Source: Piper betle (taxonomy: Eukaryota > Streptophyta > Magnoliopsida > Piperales > Piperaceae). Taken from it: 64,000 bases of DNA. The notes under the pieces were generated by a model. It ran no database searches. It was not told the DNA's origin and saw nothing but the letters and a program-made list of their open reading frames with translations. This document shows, piece after piece, positions 1 to 14,166 of the stretch (position 1 is the stretch's first letter; every line of letters starts with the position of its first letter). Both the position numbers and the translations under genes were made by a program. The stretch covers positions 1 through 64,000 of the forward strand of contig JAURVB010000715.1 of assembly GCA_033002965.1 (NCBI GenBank). Direction: 5' to 3'.

Positions 1-577
1 AAGTTCAATTTCCCAGTTTTAAATAAACCACAGTAACCCTGCATAAGAATGGGTAAATTTTAAAGTCCATTTATAGTTTCCCAAATTTATAGCACCCTAT
101 TAAGGCTTTCCATTGGCCACCTTGTGATTTCTTATATCCCAGTTTAACAGTAGTACATACCTACACTTAAACGCTGATAAGTTAAATATGCTTTATGCTG
201 ATTTCTAATAAGTTAAAATATGCTTCATGATGATTCAAAGGGCAAACAAGGCGTGGGGATCTTATTCAAAGCAGGACCTCAAACAAACTTGGTTATTTCT
301 TTCTAAAACCATATTCACTATTTATTTACATCCGAGAAGAAATCAATCTTCACAGGGCATATATTCTGCAATTGTGGCTTCAATTGGATTTCTTATTATT
401 TGAATATGTTAATTGAATAAATCTATTAGACAGATAACTACATAGTGATAGTGGATTCACATTAACCTCTAGCTGAAGTCTTTCATAGGAATGATAAAAT
501 ATTGTAAGAACACTGCACTAACAGAATAAACAGTGAACATATTAAACAGCACTATTCAATTTTAATCAAGGGAATAC
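1..577. other. Left edge, likely VPS54 intron
   Basis: This AT-rich stretch lies beyond the donor site of VPS54 exon 12 (GTATTC on the minus strand at 577-572). I looked for the next conserved Vps54 block and did not see it, so the remaining exons are probably outside the window. Confidence 0.5.
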
Positions 578-3500
578 CTTCATGGCATTAGCGCCAAGAA
601 CTAGATGACAAGATCTTGTGTTGAATAGTTTCAAAATATCACCAACTCTACCTATAACTTCAGATGATAAAAAGGCAAAGATCTATTGATATCAATGTAC
701 TCTGACAACATCTTCAGCAATATCAAGCCACTGAAAAAAAGGTGCCTCGGTTAAACAATTAGGTCAAAGTTACATCACAAAAAATAAATTGGCGATTTTA
801 CATGGCTGAAATGAAAGTAATCGAAATTGATTTTTGCTAGAAATCTTAACTGGCATAGAGTTTTACTTTAAGAAGTACTTTGTTAATAAAACTTTTGACT
901 AAATGTGAATACCAACCTTAGATACACAATCTTTAATTCTCCTAGATGTAATAACAGGTATTACTTGTGTAAATAATACAACGCGTACCACCTGACCCTT
1001 TTGGCCCAAAAAATAATTTAGAGAGTAAAAGACATGGCTTTTAAAGTCAGTTAATATGTTTGGTACTTCTCCATTTGAAGTCAAAAGAATTGTGAATGTC
1101 ACATGAGGATTCATTCATGCATTCTAGACAAAGGGAAGACACAACTCAATATGACAAAGATGACGATGTTCCATGTCCTAAATGCCATTATTCATAAGAT
1201 CACAAACCATATATAATGGTCATTTGGTACAGGCAATGCTCACAACAGTTGCACGAGATAGTAGATAGGGTTCCGCAGGCAGGAACATAACTAACCAGTT
1301 TACCATGTGATAGCTAATGCCTCGATATGAAATAGCCTGTGAAGCGGGCTTTACATGTTCAACTGTCACCTCACCATTTGTAGAAGTTTCAAAACTTGTC
1401 AACCAATCAACAATAGACTGAAACTCATCAGGAACTTCAACAGCGACCCAAGTTTCTTGATCAAGAACAGCTTTAATCTTGGCCATCTAGCATATCAGGT
1501 ATAAAGTCAAACCAACAAGCAAATATGTTTCCCCTCAACAATCTACCCACTTAGAAAGTTGTCTAGTTCATGAAGTTACAAAATTTATAACCATAATTTT
1601 CAGTTCATCATGGATATATATATTTGATAAACTTCACTATATCAATGACAGTAGTTACAGAACGCTGCCATAAAAGAATGGGCATTGTCAATGACGAAAC
1701 ATCCTACTTACACGGGTTCCATGTTGATGATCAACAAAAGCCTTGGATTGTGACTGCAACATCCCTCTTATGCTAAAACAGGATCGTCCACCAATCTACA
1801 TGATATTGAAACTTATTGAAAAGAAAAAATAAAAATGAAAAGCAAGTCATCATCATATATATCCAAGCCTCAAATTAACTACCTTCTCACTTGCAGTCAT
1901 GAAATCCTGGGAGATGCTATAAATGCTAACAAACTCCTGCAACCTCAATTTGGGATGAAGAGCAGCACGGGCACCAAGAAGCTTAGCCCATCTGCCATGA
2001 GCAGCATCACATGCTGCAAAAACAGCTTCTGTATTTTCTCGTAAAACATCTGCCCTGCTTTTGGGAACGACAGTTAGAATGGAAATATGATCAAGGTCTA
2101 TCTGTTCCACAAATTACTTCAATCATTGATATGAAAAAAACATCTTAAGCTTTCATTCTTCACACCTGATAAAAAACTGCTGCTTACACACTCGGGATCC
2201 CAGATTAGGATCATCCTTACCCTTTACAAGATAAGGTAGAAGACAAAGAAGAACCAATATTTTAATTTGATGACACAAAAAAGGTAACATTTAACAATTT
2301 CAACAACAAACAGAAAACTAAATTTTCAATAGGACCAATTTATTCAAACCATGATGACAGATTCAAACATCAAACAAGATCAGGAGTGAACAGACTGGGC
2401 GGAAATTTCATTCAGGAACAAACCATGCTAACTGACCCAATAAAACAAATTTTCAAAAAAAAAAAACTATGCTTTATGGGAATTATTATTAGGCCATTTC
2501 ATTTATTAATGGTTTATTTTAGAAATTTCACATGTTACACATTTCTAGAATATGTTTTGACGTGATTTTGTTTACAAAGCATGGTGTAGTTTTGACGAAA
2601 ATATCTTTCAAATCAATTTTAAAAATCTAAATTTGGTTTGGTTCGATTTTGGCCAATTTTCAGTGTTTGTTAGGTTTCTAATTTTAATGACCAAATATGA
2701 TTTGGGAAATTCAGTTCGGTCGGTTAGAAACCGAAATGACCAAATGGTACTCCCTAAACAAGCTGGCATGACACTGAGAAGCTGATACCCCAAGAACCAC
2801 ATGGATGTGTACCCCCTTCCCTCTTGAACCAATTCAGGTACATTACAGCAGACAGAAATCTACCTCTTGGACCAGCTCAACGGGCTCCATATGGAGTAAC
2901 ACTAAAACCAACATGGCCCATCATGGCCATTAACAGTTGGATGTCTTTCCTTCCCGAAGACCAACGAGAATTTGGATATCACCCGTGCTAGCCTTACTTT
3001 TCCCTGCCCAGTCCAACCTCCTTCCCAAGATTCCACAAGGTGGGAATCATTGTCTTCGGCGACACCATCCTCAGGGTCTGGCTAGCAGCCGAAGTGCAGT
3101 AAAGAGGGTGCCAAGGAGTGGGGAGTCCACCAACATTTGAGAAGGTGGTGCAATCTGAAGGGAGGGGGTGAATTAGGGTTATGACAGCATGGGAATCCTT
3201 GATCATGTCACATAAGTTGGCATTATATCAGCCAAATATGTCAAGTTAAAGCAACATATTGTAGACCAACTGCACACATAGTTTGTCACATCATCACTTA
3301 ATAATAATTCTTTAACAATGTTAGAATTGAGGGGAGAAATGAATTGTTTCAATTCGTGATGGTAAAGATTAGTTCCAGGAAATAAGTAATTTTCGCCCCA
3401 TATGTTATTATACTCAATATATTTGATTCAAGTCAAACCAATTTTATGGAAGCTTATCTATTTTTACTCCATATTTTATTATAATCATTATTCATCATGC

Positions 3501-6500
3501 TCGACACAGCATCACATATTTCACCGAGGGACATATTTTTGTAAAATGGTTGACCCAAGATGATCTTGCCGACGATATGGAGGCTTGGAGCAAATCCTGG
3601 AGGTTATGGACTTTGATATTCAGAATTGCTGACTATATTTAATAAAATTAGGCATTATGAAGTTTCATATTTTGGCAATGTCTTGAGGTTAATCTAATTT
3701 TAGAGCATGTTGATTACTCATCATGATGGCATTAATAATACAAAATTGCTCAAGTTTAATGACAAATATGAGATCTTTACTGCATACCTGTAGTGTAATT
3801 TTTGCCAAGTTGCTTCCGGTCCCCATGTTATGGACTCAATTTATATGCATTACTTGAGCATTCTAGTTGATTATTTCTGTTAATCAGGATTCGCTTATAC
3901 ATTTTGGGGTAAATGTCAATAATGGCCTGATTGATTAAACTCCAACCTTACTACAAAATAACTAATCCTCAACTACCTAACAGGTAGATGTCGTCATGTT
4001 AATTAATCCTCAACTACTTTTCCGTTCCATCACGAAAAGGAAAAAGATTAATACTAACAAGATTCCACACTTTTTTCACAGAATTAGATTCTACACTCTT
4101 AAACAAGTGTTACATTAAGCTTTCAATGCACAATAAGACGATTTTTCTTTAAAAAAAAAGATTATAACAGTAAACCATTCATACAGAGTAGTTGCCCAAA
4201 GGATATTAGGCAAATGCAATTATTCGTAATTGTGACAGCAACAAATAATACAGAGAGTGGTAAACAATTGTACCTGAAATTTTTTGTAGCATTTGGACTA
4301 ACAGCCAACTCAATTGTCTTTCCCTGAAGTGAGATAGCTCTAGAAGCATTCTTCTGAAGATCAGAAGATGCAAGAAGACTAAGCTGTCCACCCACCTCCT
4401 CTGTATATCCTGAATTAGAACTATTAATGACTCCAGAGGCATAGCACCCATCTAGATTGTCCATAATCCATTCTATAACCTTCTTAACTTCCGAAGCCCG
4501 AACCAAATACGCCTGCATTCACTAGAAAAAAGACAAATTATGTTATGCCATATGGCAGTGAGCATTTTAGGGTTTCATTTTGGTTGCATTTACTAGAACA
4601 GCACATGAACTGGCCAAACCGACCAATTTAAGCTAAGGTTATACTTTGTGTTTCAATTTAGTTCAATTAATCAGATATTAAATCAAATAAAATGAACTAC
4701 GAAAATAAATATTTTACTAAGTTTATATGGTAGTTAACATTTGAATTAAATAAATCTAGAAATGTTCAAATTAATATCTAGTAAAGCATTCAGGATTAAT
4801 TATACATAAGAGTATTTACAATATGTAAAATTACACACCAAAAAAAAAGCTAATCAATTTCTCATAAGTTAATACCAAAAGACCAAAAAAAAATTTTTCA
4901 GAAAAGTAGCTTTTTCTGCTCAACAAAATGAAATGAAATACTCAAAAATAAAAATGTTAATACAAGAATCTTCAACCCCCTTACATTAAAGCACTAGGTT
5001 ATCTTTCACTCTAATCGCATTTTAGCCTTTCTTGTATTGTGATTAATTCTAGCCCCACAATAGTTCTAGGGGTTCGCTAATACTCACAAAACTAAATATT
5101 TTATTATTATTATTAATTATTAGAAAAAAACTATCAAAGTATAATTCTAACCAAATTAAGAGTTCTAAAAAAATATTAAAATTTAACATATTTACAATAA
5201 GGGTTGTGCCCATCTTAATTTGATTTGTCCAATTTCAAGGACGGCCCAGATCAAACTTTTACGAAAAAAACATTCACACACCGGTGACCTTCTTTGATCG
5301 CAAGCAGTTAGTGAAGGTTGTTAGTATAAATAAAAATAAAAATAAAAAAACATCTCTTAAAGTCGACGGTCATTCCAATGGCCGGATCCAACCAAGGGTG
5401 ACCTTTAAAAAAAATAAAAAATAAAAAAAAACTATTGCTAGCGGCCAGATCTAACCAGGCATGGCTGGATTTAACTAGCTACTAGCACCAGACAAAGATA
5501 GGGGGAGGGCTGAGGGGGAAGAGGGGACCATAAAATCGGATGGCCATGGCCTTTGAAGGCAATCACCCCTTTTATAATAATATTAATCGAATTAAGCTCG
5601 TTAGTTAATAATACATACTTAATTTAGGATTTCTATATAAATAAAGATTTCTGTTTATTTATTCATTATTATTTAGTATGAACAAAAACTTAAAGTATAA
5701 TTCTACCTAAATTAAAAATCTTTAAAATAATAATTTCGATTTAATTATTAAATTTTAACTCAAATTTATTTTTTTTACTTATCAGTACCTACTAAGTTAA
5801 GATTATCACTTACTTTTACATAAAATTAATATTACTTTCAGCATTTATATACAATTATTATCTTCTAAAAATAGATATTTTTAAAATTAAATAGATATTC
5901 ATTATTTTTATTTAAAAAAATAATTATTAATATTTTTAGATTTAATTTTATATGTTATTAATGTATATTATTAAGAAGTTTCAAAATCATTATATGCATC
6001 CCGCTAAGTGTTTGGCTAGTTTTCCTGATAAGCAACAGTAAACACAAACAGCAAAGGCACAATATTTTCTTTTCCAATGTTCAAATGATTGGTTATTAGT
6101 TTTTAACTGCACTTATCATTCAATGAGTTGCTTATGGACATTATAATCCAATAATGACTTGTTAAGGCAAACAGAATTCCATTCAGAGCTTCGCAAATAA
6201 AGTGTCAAGAATAATCCACACCTGTACAACCCTAAAAATAGCGTCCAAAAGCTGAACAAAGTTGTCAGATGATAGGCTCCGCAACTTGCTTTTAAGTGAT
6301 AAACTGCTGCCTGTAATGATGTCTCAAAATTCACAAAATGACAATAAAGAGGGAGGGAAAAGCCATCAGTTCATACCATCGGCTTCAACATGCCGTTCAG
6401 CTATGTCAGAATCAAATGACCGAGAAGCCAAAAACCGAGCAGCTGTACTTTTAATGGCTGATATTATCCCAGCAACAAGCCCATCACGATAATCTCTCAA

Positions 6501-9500
6501 AACAGAAGATAGTTTCGCCTAATATGAAAATAAATAAATAAATAAACTCACTTACCAAAAGCAAAAGTAGTAGGGACACAATTGAAGTAAACATCATATT
6601 ACTCACAGTTCTCAGCAGTCCAATGATGAGGGGGAGCAACTGTTCTCGAAGAGCAGAGCTTTCTTCTTCCTCTAGTTTTTTCTACACGATAGTTTTTAAC
6701 ATAAAAAATAGGGCTGGAAAAACTTCTAATTGGAGATAAACCAAATGGCACAATATTATATACACATGCTCATGAAAACTAGTCATTCCAACTGAAACAA
6801 ACATAGGCACTAAGTATTTTATCATTATCAATAGACTAAAGATGTCTGGAAAGAATAAGCATACAACTCACGCATTAAGCCCACAACAATGTTGACTTGC
6901 AATAGCAAGCAGATATTATTATATAGGAATAGAAATAGGATTGTATTTAGATCATTTGAAAATTAGCAGGGCATTAGGTGGGAAAAAGCTGCTGAGATAT
7001 TTGGTGGGTGGATCGCCTTATCAGGGCATTTGGTGCCGCAATACTAGTATAACTTACTCATTAATTCAATAAAATATGTTAAGTGTCAAGAACACATCCA
7101 GCCAGACATAATTCTGCTATTTTCCACTCACATGGATCTAACATGCGCAAGTCCATACACATGTAAAATATACCACAAAGTTTTTATGAAGGTTTGACTT
7201 ACTTCATTGTCTTTGTTTAACATATGATTTACTGCTCCAAGTTGTATGCTAGAGTCCACATATTTGGTTTCGAGTATACAGGCACGCATGAACTCTGATG
7301 AAAGAATGCTACAAGAATAAATTTCACCAGTTAATACAAGGTGCTAAATCCAGAGCATACCATCATGCATATTATTCATAAATATATACAGATAAAACAT
7401 CAAAATATTTAATTTCGTTTGAATATTAAGGTCGTAGAGTGTGACAAAATGCAAGCATCATACTTAAAAGCTAAAAGAAAAAATAATGCTCAATAAAAAA
7501 ATATGCTGACCAGAAAAAGTAAAACAGAACCAAATGAGTAGGACTAACAGGATCAACTGTAAAAATAGATATAGCGAATATGTTCATGTTAAAAAAGAAA
7601 ATGCCTCGATTTATTTGCCTTCTGACATGTGATGTGTAAGCCACACATGATTATTATCCATTATGAGCTCAGCAAAAAAAGGGAAAAGCCGTACTCTTTC
7701 CATAACAAATGCTTCTGTTGTTTTGACCCTGACTTCGTAAATATAAAGACAAACTTTCAACTATGCCCATCAAATGCCAACAGAGAGTACAAAACAATGC
7801 CGGTAAGATAAGTGTGTGCACCAGCTACTCCAACATTAGCCACCAATTATTCTTTCAAAAGACCACAACACCCAAAACTGTGAGGTCGACTTCTAGACAA
7901 TTATTCGTTATACTTCCAAAATCACATCCACAAAATTAAAAAAAATAATCAGCATTTGAGACTAACCTGTTTATGGCATCGACAGACATTGCTAACTGGT
8001 CTCTTAGATGGCGAAAACAATGAAGGCCTATAAGATCGTCACCATCCTGTCAAGAAAGAAAAGGTCAGTGCAATATAAGCAATAACCATTCTTGAATAAA
8101 GGGGGAAAAAAAGAATTTAGGATAACAAACAGACAACAAAATCTTTTGCAAGGGTTCAATGGCGGCACATTTGTAAAGGTTGGCTCTATAACATTATAAC
8201 TAGAACAAGCTCGTTAAAGTGGATCCATAGGCTTCTATCCAAACTGCCTAGCCACTTTGGAAGGTGTAGGAACCTATATATATACAAGAAACCACCCATC
8301 TTATAGGGATATGAGCACTCCCACACACGAGCAAAGCTTTGCAATGTTCATGCCTCTTTTAGGCTTGCTTCTTTTGAGACCATTTACAAATATTGTCGAA
8401 ATCCTCAGACTGCACCTCTTTTGGGCTTAAATATGAATGTGGCAAATATGCTAAGAGAATGTGCCCATAATTGGTTGGTTGGCTCTGATACCATGTTAAA
8501 ATGGGTCCATATGATTTTATCCAAAATGACTGGCCACTTTGAAAGGCATAAGAACCCATCTCACATAAAGATGTGGGACTATTCTAGCAGATCTATTGCA
8601 ATGTTATTATATATATTGAAGTTCAATTCAAGCTAAGGAAAGAAAAAACTTGTACACGCAAATAAAAAATTCATTACAATAAAACCCTAGATCATCATCA
8701 TCACTATCATCAACCTAATCTCAAAGAGTTGAGGTCGGTTACGAATTTTTCTTTCCACTTCATCTTGTCATTAGACCATATCGATGTTGCGCTCCAACTT
8801 TTCTATGCCTTTTCTGATTGTTTCCATCCATGCTCTTTTAGGCCTACCCCTTCTTTTAATGGCAAAATTGCACAGTATATCTTTTAACTACAGCATCCAA
8901 AGGATGTCTACGAATGTGTCCAAACCAACGCAATCTCACATTTTCTCTTCAATCGGTATGACATTCAATTATGGTATTGTTGGAGGTTCAATCCCAAGGA
9001 TTTTTCTGGGTACCCATCTCAACATACGCATCTCACCCACTGTCATTTTGTTAATGACTGTTTTGTTGCCAACATTCTGCCCCACAAAATAGTGGGGGGA
9101 GAATGGTGATTCTGTAGAATTTACCCTTCAAATTCATAAAAATTTGTTTATCACAAAGCAATCCAGAAATGGCTCTCCATTTTAACTAACCAACCGGAAT
9201 CCTATGTTTGGCATCCTCATTAATATCTCCATCCGCATCTACCATAGAGCCAAGATATTTAAAATGTTATTTTTGAGGCAACTCATGATTCTCCATATGG
9301 ATAAAATGGTCCCTCTCCTTATGGCCCCAATTAAAGTTACATTTCATATACTTTGTTTTTCCCCAGCTAATCTTTAGCTTTCTACGGTATTTGTCCTTAA
9401 TTTCTACACCTTCTCTAGAGGTATCAATCAAGAGCACATCATCTGCAACATACACTATGGAGCATCATCTCCAATAGTATGAGTTAGCTCATCCATCACA

Positions 9501-12500
9501 AGGACAAAGATATAAGGACTTAAAGAAGACTCTTAATGTAACCCGACTTTAACTATTTTGCCCGTTAAAGTCTTCACACAAGTACTAACATTTAAATACA
9601 TATATTAAATGAGTTCAATATACAGCTTTGGAAACTTTTTGCTTCTAAAATACTTCAAATCACATTCATTGGTACTCTATCATATGCTTTTCTAATTAAA
9701 TGAACACCATGTATAAGTGTTTTTTTTATTGGCTCGAAATTGTTCCATCAATTGCGTTAACAAGAAGATAGCTTTTGTGATAGACCTTTCTGGCATATAA
9801 CCAAATTGGTTGCCACAAACTGATGAATCATGACACATTCTTCAACAACCTTTTCTCACGACTTCATGGTGACTCATTAGCTTGATGCCCATATAATTTG
9901 AACAATTTCAGATGTCATCTTTGCTCTTATAAATTGGCACAATAACACTCTTCCTCCGTGCATCTGACATCCTCTGAGAACTCAATATCTTGTTAACGAG
10001 CTTAGTTAACCATTTGAGGCCAATGTTTCCTATGCACTTCCACATGTCAATCGGAAGAGAATCGAAACCAACTGATTTCTGTTCTTCATTTTAATTAGTG
10101 CATCCTTGACATCTTTAACCTTGATTTTTCAACAATAAAGGAAGGGGTCAAGCTCATTAATTTCTGCTACAAATTTGGAGTTACCCATCTCATTAAGAAG
10201 TTTGCAAAATTATCTCTCCAACAATCTCTAACCTCCTTACCCTTCATCAACACCTCGTCATCCTCAACTTTAATACATCCAACACCTCCAAGACCTTTAC
10301 TTTTCTTATCTCTTACCTTGACCAATTTATAAATTTCTACCTCGTCATCTTTTGATCTCAATTTCATGTAGAAGTTCTCATATGCCTTGAGTTTAGCTTA
10401 TGTTACCACCTTTTGGCTTTTGCCTGCGTCTCTTTGTAATGATTCCAATCATTAATATTCCCACATTTTTGTCATGCCTTAAAGAAATACTTCTTTACCC
10501 TAAGCATATTTTGAATTTCATCACTTCACCACCATGTTTCCTTTTTGTCTACACTAGCCACCCTTAGTTACCCCAAAGGACAGCTTTACCCACACCTTTT
10601 ATACCCGAAGCCATTGAAGTCCACATCTCCTTGCCATCTTGATCAATGGCCCAAGGTCTTCTTTCAGTAAGTTTTACCTTAAATTCAATGAGCACTGCAC
10701 TATTCAATTTCCACCACTTAATTGTAAGTTCGCCCCTAAGGACCTTATAATCACACCTACTGTTAATAGTCAGTGTTGGGTGGCAATGGGCTCACCACAG
10801 ATGACCTTACAATGCCTAAGACATGAAGGAATAATCACATATGCAATGCCTACAAAGGATATTTCTAAAATAAAAGCGTGAATAGACATTAATCTTCAAC
10901 GTAACAAATAATTTTTGGAGGGGTGACCTAGGTCCATCAAGATGCTATTTTTAACATAATTCCTCGCATCTTATCTGCAAATAATAATTATACAACTTTT
11001 TTTCTAGTGCACTAACACTTTTTTTCTCTTATCATTGCATTATTCTCCTCTCCCTTTATACTCATGCTCGTCACTCTTTTCTTCTTTGAACTTTTTCTGT
11101 TTCCAAACTTTCTTATTTGTGTCTTCATAATGAAAGACTAGCATTAGACATAGAAGTTCAAGGCAATTTCTGTCACACAATCTAAGTCTTGGAACTTCAT
11201 TCTAAACTTGCAAGCTTTGATCTTTAACAAACTCAAAGATCCAAATGAGACAACATGCAATTGGAAACTCACTAAACTCAGATTTGACCATTTCGTCACC
11301 ATCCATCACATAAAGTTATCATCCATTCACTAAAAATCAATAGATCTTCATAATTTCACAGAAAAGAGAAGACATTGTTGTATGTTTTGGATGATACCAA
11401 GAACAAAAATCCCTGGATAACCCAAATTCCTCAATAGAAACACAAAAAGAAAGCTTTAAGATCCCGTCGTACAGCATTATAAATTAAGTCATAAGATAAC
11501 AGGCAAATTGTAAGTAGTTACCAGTAGCTGCTGCAAATCATCAGTGACGTCTAAGGCCCCAGCACAATCAGCTGCTGCAATAAGCTTGACACCATGTAAA
11601 GATTCAGTACAGATGCGTTGTGGCAGATAACAAAAAATTATAACAATGAAGGACAGCACAACACAGAGTGGGGGAAATAGCCAGTTAAGAAACCAACAAA
11701 ATTAAACCCCCAAGTTGATCATATGCATGGGGCTGAAGTTTTTGAAATGCAAATTGCAGAAACAGACCAACCTTTCAGTCTTAGGAGACAAATTTTGTTC
11801 CAAAAAACAAGGTAATCAGTTTCTACAACCAATATTCATATAACTGCTTGTCATGCAACCACATTAGCGCAAAATTTCAGACATTACCATGTGACTTTCC
11901 GAGCTAAGGAACACCCAAGAATTAAGCATGCACTTGATGGTTGGCCAAGACCCAGAAAAGAAAATGTAAAATAAGATGAGAACAGGTGAATTGCAGGTAG
12001 AGGTACAATAAGACATGCCTGCGAACGATAGAAAAATTGATGATGATAAAAGTGCATGCCCCTTGTTGACCTTAACAACTATGATAATTGAAAGAACGAG
12101 TGCAGCAAATGGAGTCATTCAGAATATATCAGTTTATCACGGCATATCTAAAGACTAGGTTGACCAATATTGGTGTGATTTCCCACCATACTTCTATTAC
12201 ACGATTCAAGTAAAAGCTAGAGCTCGATCTCTTCACATGGACAAATCATTTCAGTCTTGGCTCCGTTCGGTGATGGAAGCAAATTCCAATTCATTGTAAC
12301 AGTCTCTTTGGTTTAATTTTTTTAAAAAAAAACACTGTACGAATGGCTATCTCGTCAAATACTCAAAGGAAAATCACGAGTCCTTAAATCGTCGTGGTAC
12401 ATCAACGTTTTAGCAATCTCGGCATGTTCTATGATTATATTGCCAGAAGAAGAAAAAACTGCTTACCAATTTCAATGTGGTCTGCGCCTGGCTCACGTAC

Positions 12501-13321
12501 AACATAAGTTTAAGCTTTTGCTCAAGCGCGAGAAGATTCTTCCTAGTCGCATTCGAGTCTTGAATCTGCCGGGCACTTCCCACCAGGTCGCCCTCCAAGA
12601 GCCGTATCTTCTCCTTGAGCCCCTGTATCCGCCCACAAGCCTTAAGAATTCTACCATTCAGATCTTGGAGCTGCCCCTGCGCCTCGAAAAAGGAATCAGA
12701 CCGCAACGCAATCTCCCTCACCAAATGCAGCTCCACGACGTCGAGGTAGTGCGAGAGCTTCTCTTGAAGCACCGAATTCTCGGCCGCCGACGCAAACGGG
12801 CAGGCGGCCCGGAACGTCGCGCCCTCCTCGAGCGCGAAGTCTTCCTTGAAGTACAAAGACGGCACCTCTCTGAGGCACGCAACGAGCGCCTCCCCGGGGC
12901 CAGCACCCGCCACGCCGAGATCGGAAACACTCTGCGCAAGATCAGACGAGCTGCGGCCAAGATCCGCACTCTGACGCTCGTGGTGGCGGATATCCTCGAA
13001 CCGGGAGAAGGGCTCGGAAATGGACGACAAGTAGGGATCGAAGCTCGCGCGGGAGACCTCGGGGAACACGGTCTTGGAAACCAGGGGCGGGGCCGGCTCC
13101 GGTGGAGCGGCGGAGGAGGCGGCGGCGCCGAACCAGCCGGACCAGGAACCGTCGGAGGCGTAGACGCCGGACTTGCCGACGTGGGGATTGTTCAAGATGG
13201 AGGAGAGGGTGTGGTAGGAGGTGGAACCGAGATCAGAGGTGGATCGGGGCGGGGGCGGGGGCGGCAGGGACGAGGTGCGGCCGACGGCGGAGGAAGAGGA
13301 AGGCGACCTGCTCGGATCCAT
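578..13321 (-). CDS. VPS54: VPS54, GARP complex subunit (12 exons visible, 3' end off window)
   Basis: Vps54 is a subunit of GARP, the trans-Golgi tether that captures endosome-derived vesicles. Exons in transcript order, by joining GT-AG sites that keep the frame: 13321-12467, 11584-11522, 8046-7967, 7308-7203, 6681-6607, 6518-6377, 6310-6222, 4512-4274, 2054-1883, 1795-1712, 1486-1296, 730-578. Together they give about 750 residues; plant Vps54 is about 1030, so the C-terminal domain lies left of base 1. Diagnostic stretches include ILNNPHVGKSGVYASDGSW near the N-terminus, DCAGALDVTDDLQQLL, GLHCFRHLRDQ, AYLVRASEVKKVIEW, RENTEAVFAACDAAHGRWAK and AVLDQETW. The start codon at 13321 opens a Ser/Pro-rich leader typical of the family. 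Exon 12 has a one-base deletion in a T run (669-673) that puts a stop in frame, while conserved residues resume in the next frame; see findings. Introns are long and carry repeats. The identification rests on remembered family sequence. Confidence 0.93.
2055..4273 (-). other. VPS54 intron 8 with repeat debris
   Basis: This 2.2 kb intron lies between the exons ending at 4274 and starting at 2054. The part near 2930-3200 is less AT-rich than its surroundings and gives short overlapping reading frames on both strands. None of these shows a recognisable domain, so I treat them as transposon debris. No other gene is visible here. Confidence 0.5.
4513..6221 (-). other. VPS54 intron 7, AT-rich with a GC island
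   Basis: This intron is strongly AT-rich. At about 5270-5560 it is interrupted by a GC-richer patch that repeats the word pattern 'ggccggatccaacca'. A patch of similar style recurs in intergenic DNA at 17340-17800, so both may come from one dispersed repeat family. No coding signal was seen. Confidence 0.35.
8212..8590 (-). mobile_element. TRIM-like element in VPS54 intron 2
   Basis: Two roughly 100 bp direct repeats, about 8212-8320 and 8494-8590, share the frame 'ccat.g..tt.tatccaaa.tg.c..gccactttg.aagg', each followed by 'cc.atctta/ctcaca..gg/gatgtg'. Between them, directly beside the right repeat, lies ggctctgatacca (8481-8493). On the minus strand this reads TGGTATCAGAGCC, the usual initiator-Met tRNA primer-binding site of plant LTR elements. 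The order LTR, PBS, short interior, LTR with no coding capacity is that of a terminal-repeat retrotransposon in miniature transcribed on the minus strand. Its exact ends were not fixed. Confidence 0.6.
8685..10870 (-). mobile_element. Degenerate RTE-clade LINE (non-LTR retrotransposon), 5'-truncated
   Basis: On the minus strand, broken reading frames follow the order of a plant RTE-type ORF. First comes the linker after the endonuclease (ETWWW near 10540; IYKLVKVRDKK and DCWRDNF in 10167-10367). Then come AYDRVP of the reverse transcriptase near 9690, the catalytic YVADDVLLID with KTKYMKCNF at 9267-9455, and the C-terminal WFGHIRRHPLDA near 8890-8930. The 3' end is a GATGATGATGATC-like tail at about 8690-8702, typical of RTE elements. 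Several frameshifts and stops show it is dead. It lies in VPS54 intron 2 in the same orientation as the gene. The 5' limit is approximate and the endonuclease domain appears to be missing. Confidence 0.82.
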
Positions 13322-13502
13322 GGATGGCGAAGTGGGATTAGGATCGGGGAAGAAGCATCAGAGAATGGTGGGGGAACAGTCTAGGGTCTGGGGATCAGTA
13401 AGGGGTGGGGAGATTCAGATCTGGAAGTGGAGATCGTCGGAGGCGAGTCGGAGAAGGTTGCCGATTCCACTCGGAACATCGCCCCCACCGAGGATTTTAC
13501 TA

Positions 13503-13526
13503 AATAATAATAATAATAATATAATA
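13503..13526. repeat. (AAT)n microsatellite upstream of VPS54
   Basis: An AAT trinucleotide run lies about 180 bp upstream of the VPS54 start codon, beside the GC-rich 5' leader region. Confidence 0.85.
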
Positions 13527-13618
13527 ACTATACCGTAACACCGTTTGCGAATCTGACATTTCATATATTTAATTAAAATTTGTAAAACTTTATTTATGGT
13601 AAGGGTAAACAAAAGCCA

Positions 13619-14131
13619 TGTAAAACCCAACTTCTTATAAGAATCTTACCTGCGCGTAGTTTTATCCTATTTGGGCCAGTTTTGAGTCAATTCAAACAAA
13701 GTTCGAGCTAGACTAATTTTTAGATCATGAATATGGGCTAAATGGTCATATGAACATATTATGATAAGTAAGTATGCTAGATATGTAGATGATAGCTTGA
13801 GATAAAATATAACAGAATATGAGTTATCATTATATACATGAGGTATACATATAATTTTTATGGGTTAACAAGGATTATAGGCCTAGATATAGGTCGTTGT
13901 AACATTTAGTATCCGTTTGAGATTTTCAAGATATCTTATTTGCATGCATCATAAGGATTTCATATTACCAAATTGTGCCCTTGTGGGCCCAACTTGATTG
14001 ACTCGTAGGTTTTTAGCCATTTGAGTTGCGGATTCGAGGCTAATTTAGCCTTCTTATCTCGATTCTCGCCTATAAGTCACTTTTAGGACTTAAGTCAGTT
14101 TTGACTATGGACAATCTCGATCCAAACTTTC

Positions 14132-14166
<35 letters not shown>

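Noticed and set aside
12431..13384. Long plus-strand open frame (317 codons) and other overlapping frames at 12.4-13.4 kb
   Set aside because: They are antisense or frame-shifted shadows of the GC-rich first exon of VPS54, whose minus-strand frame carries recognisable family sequence.
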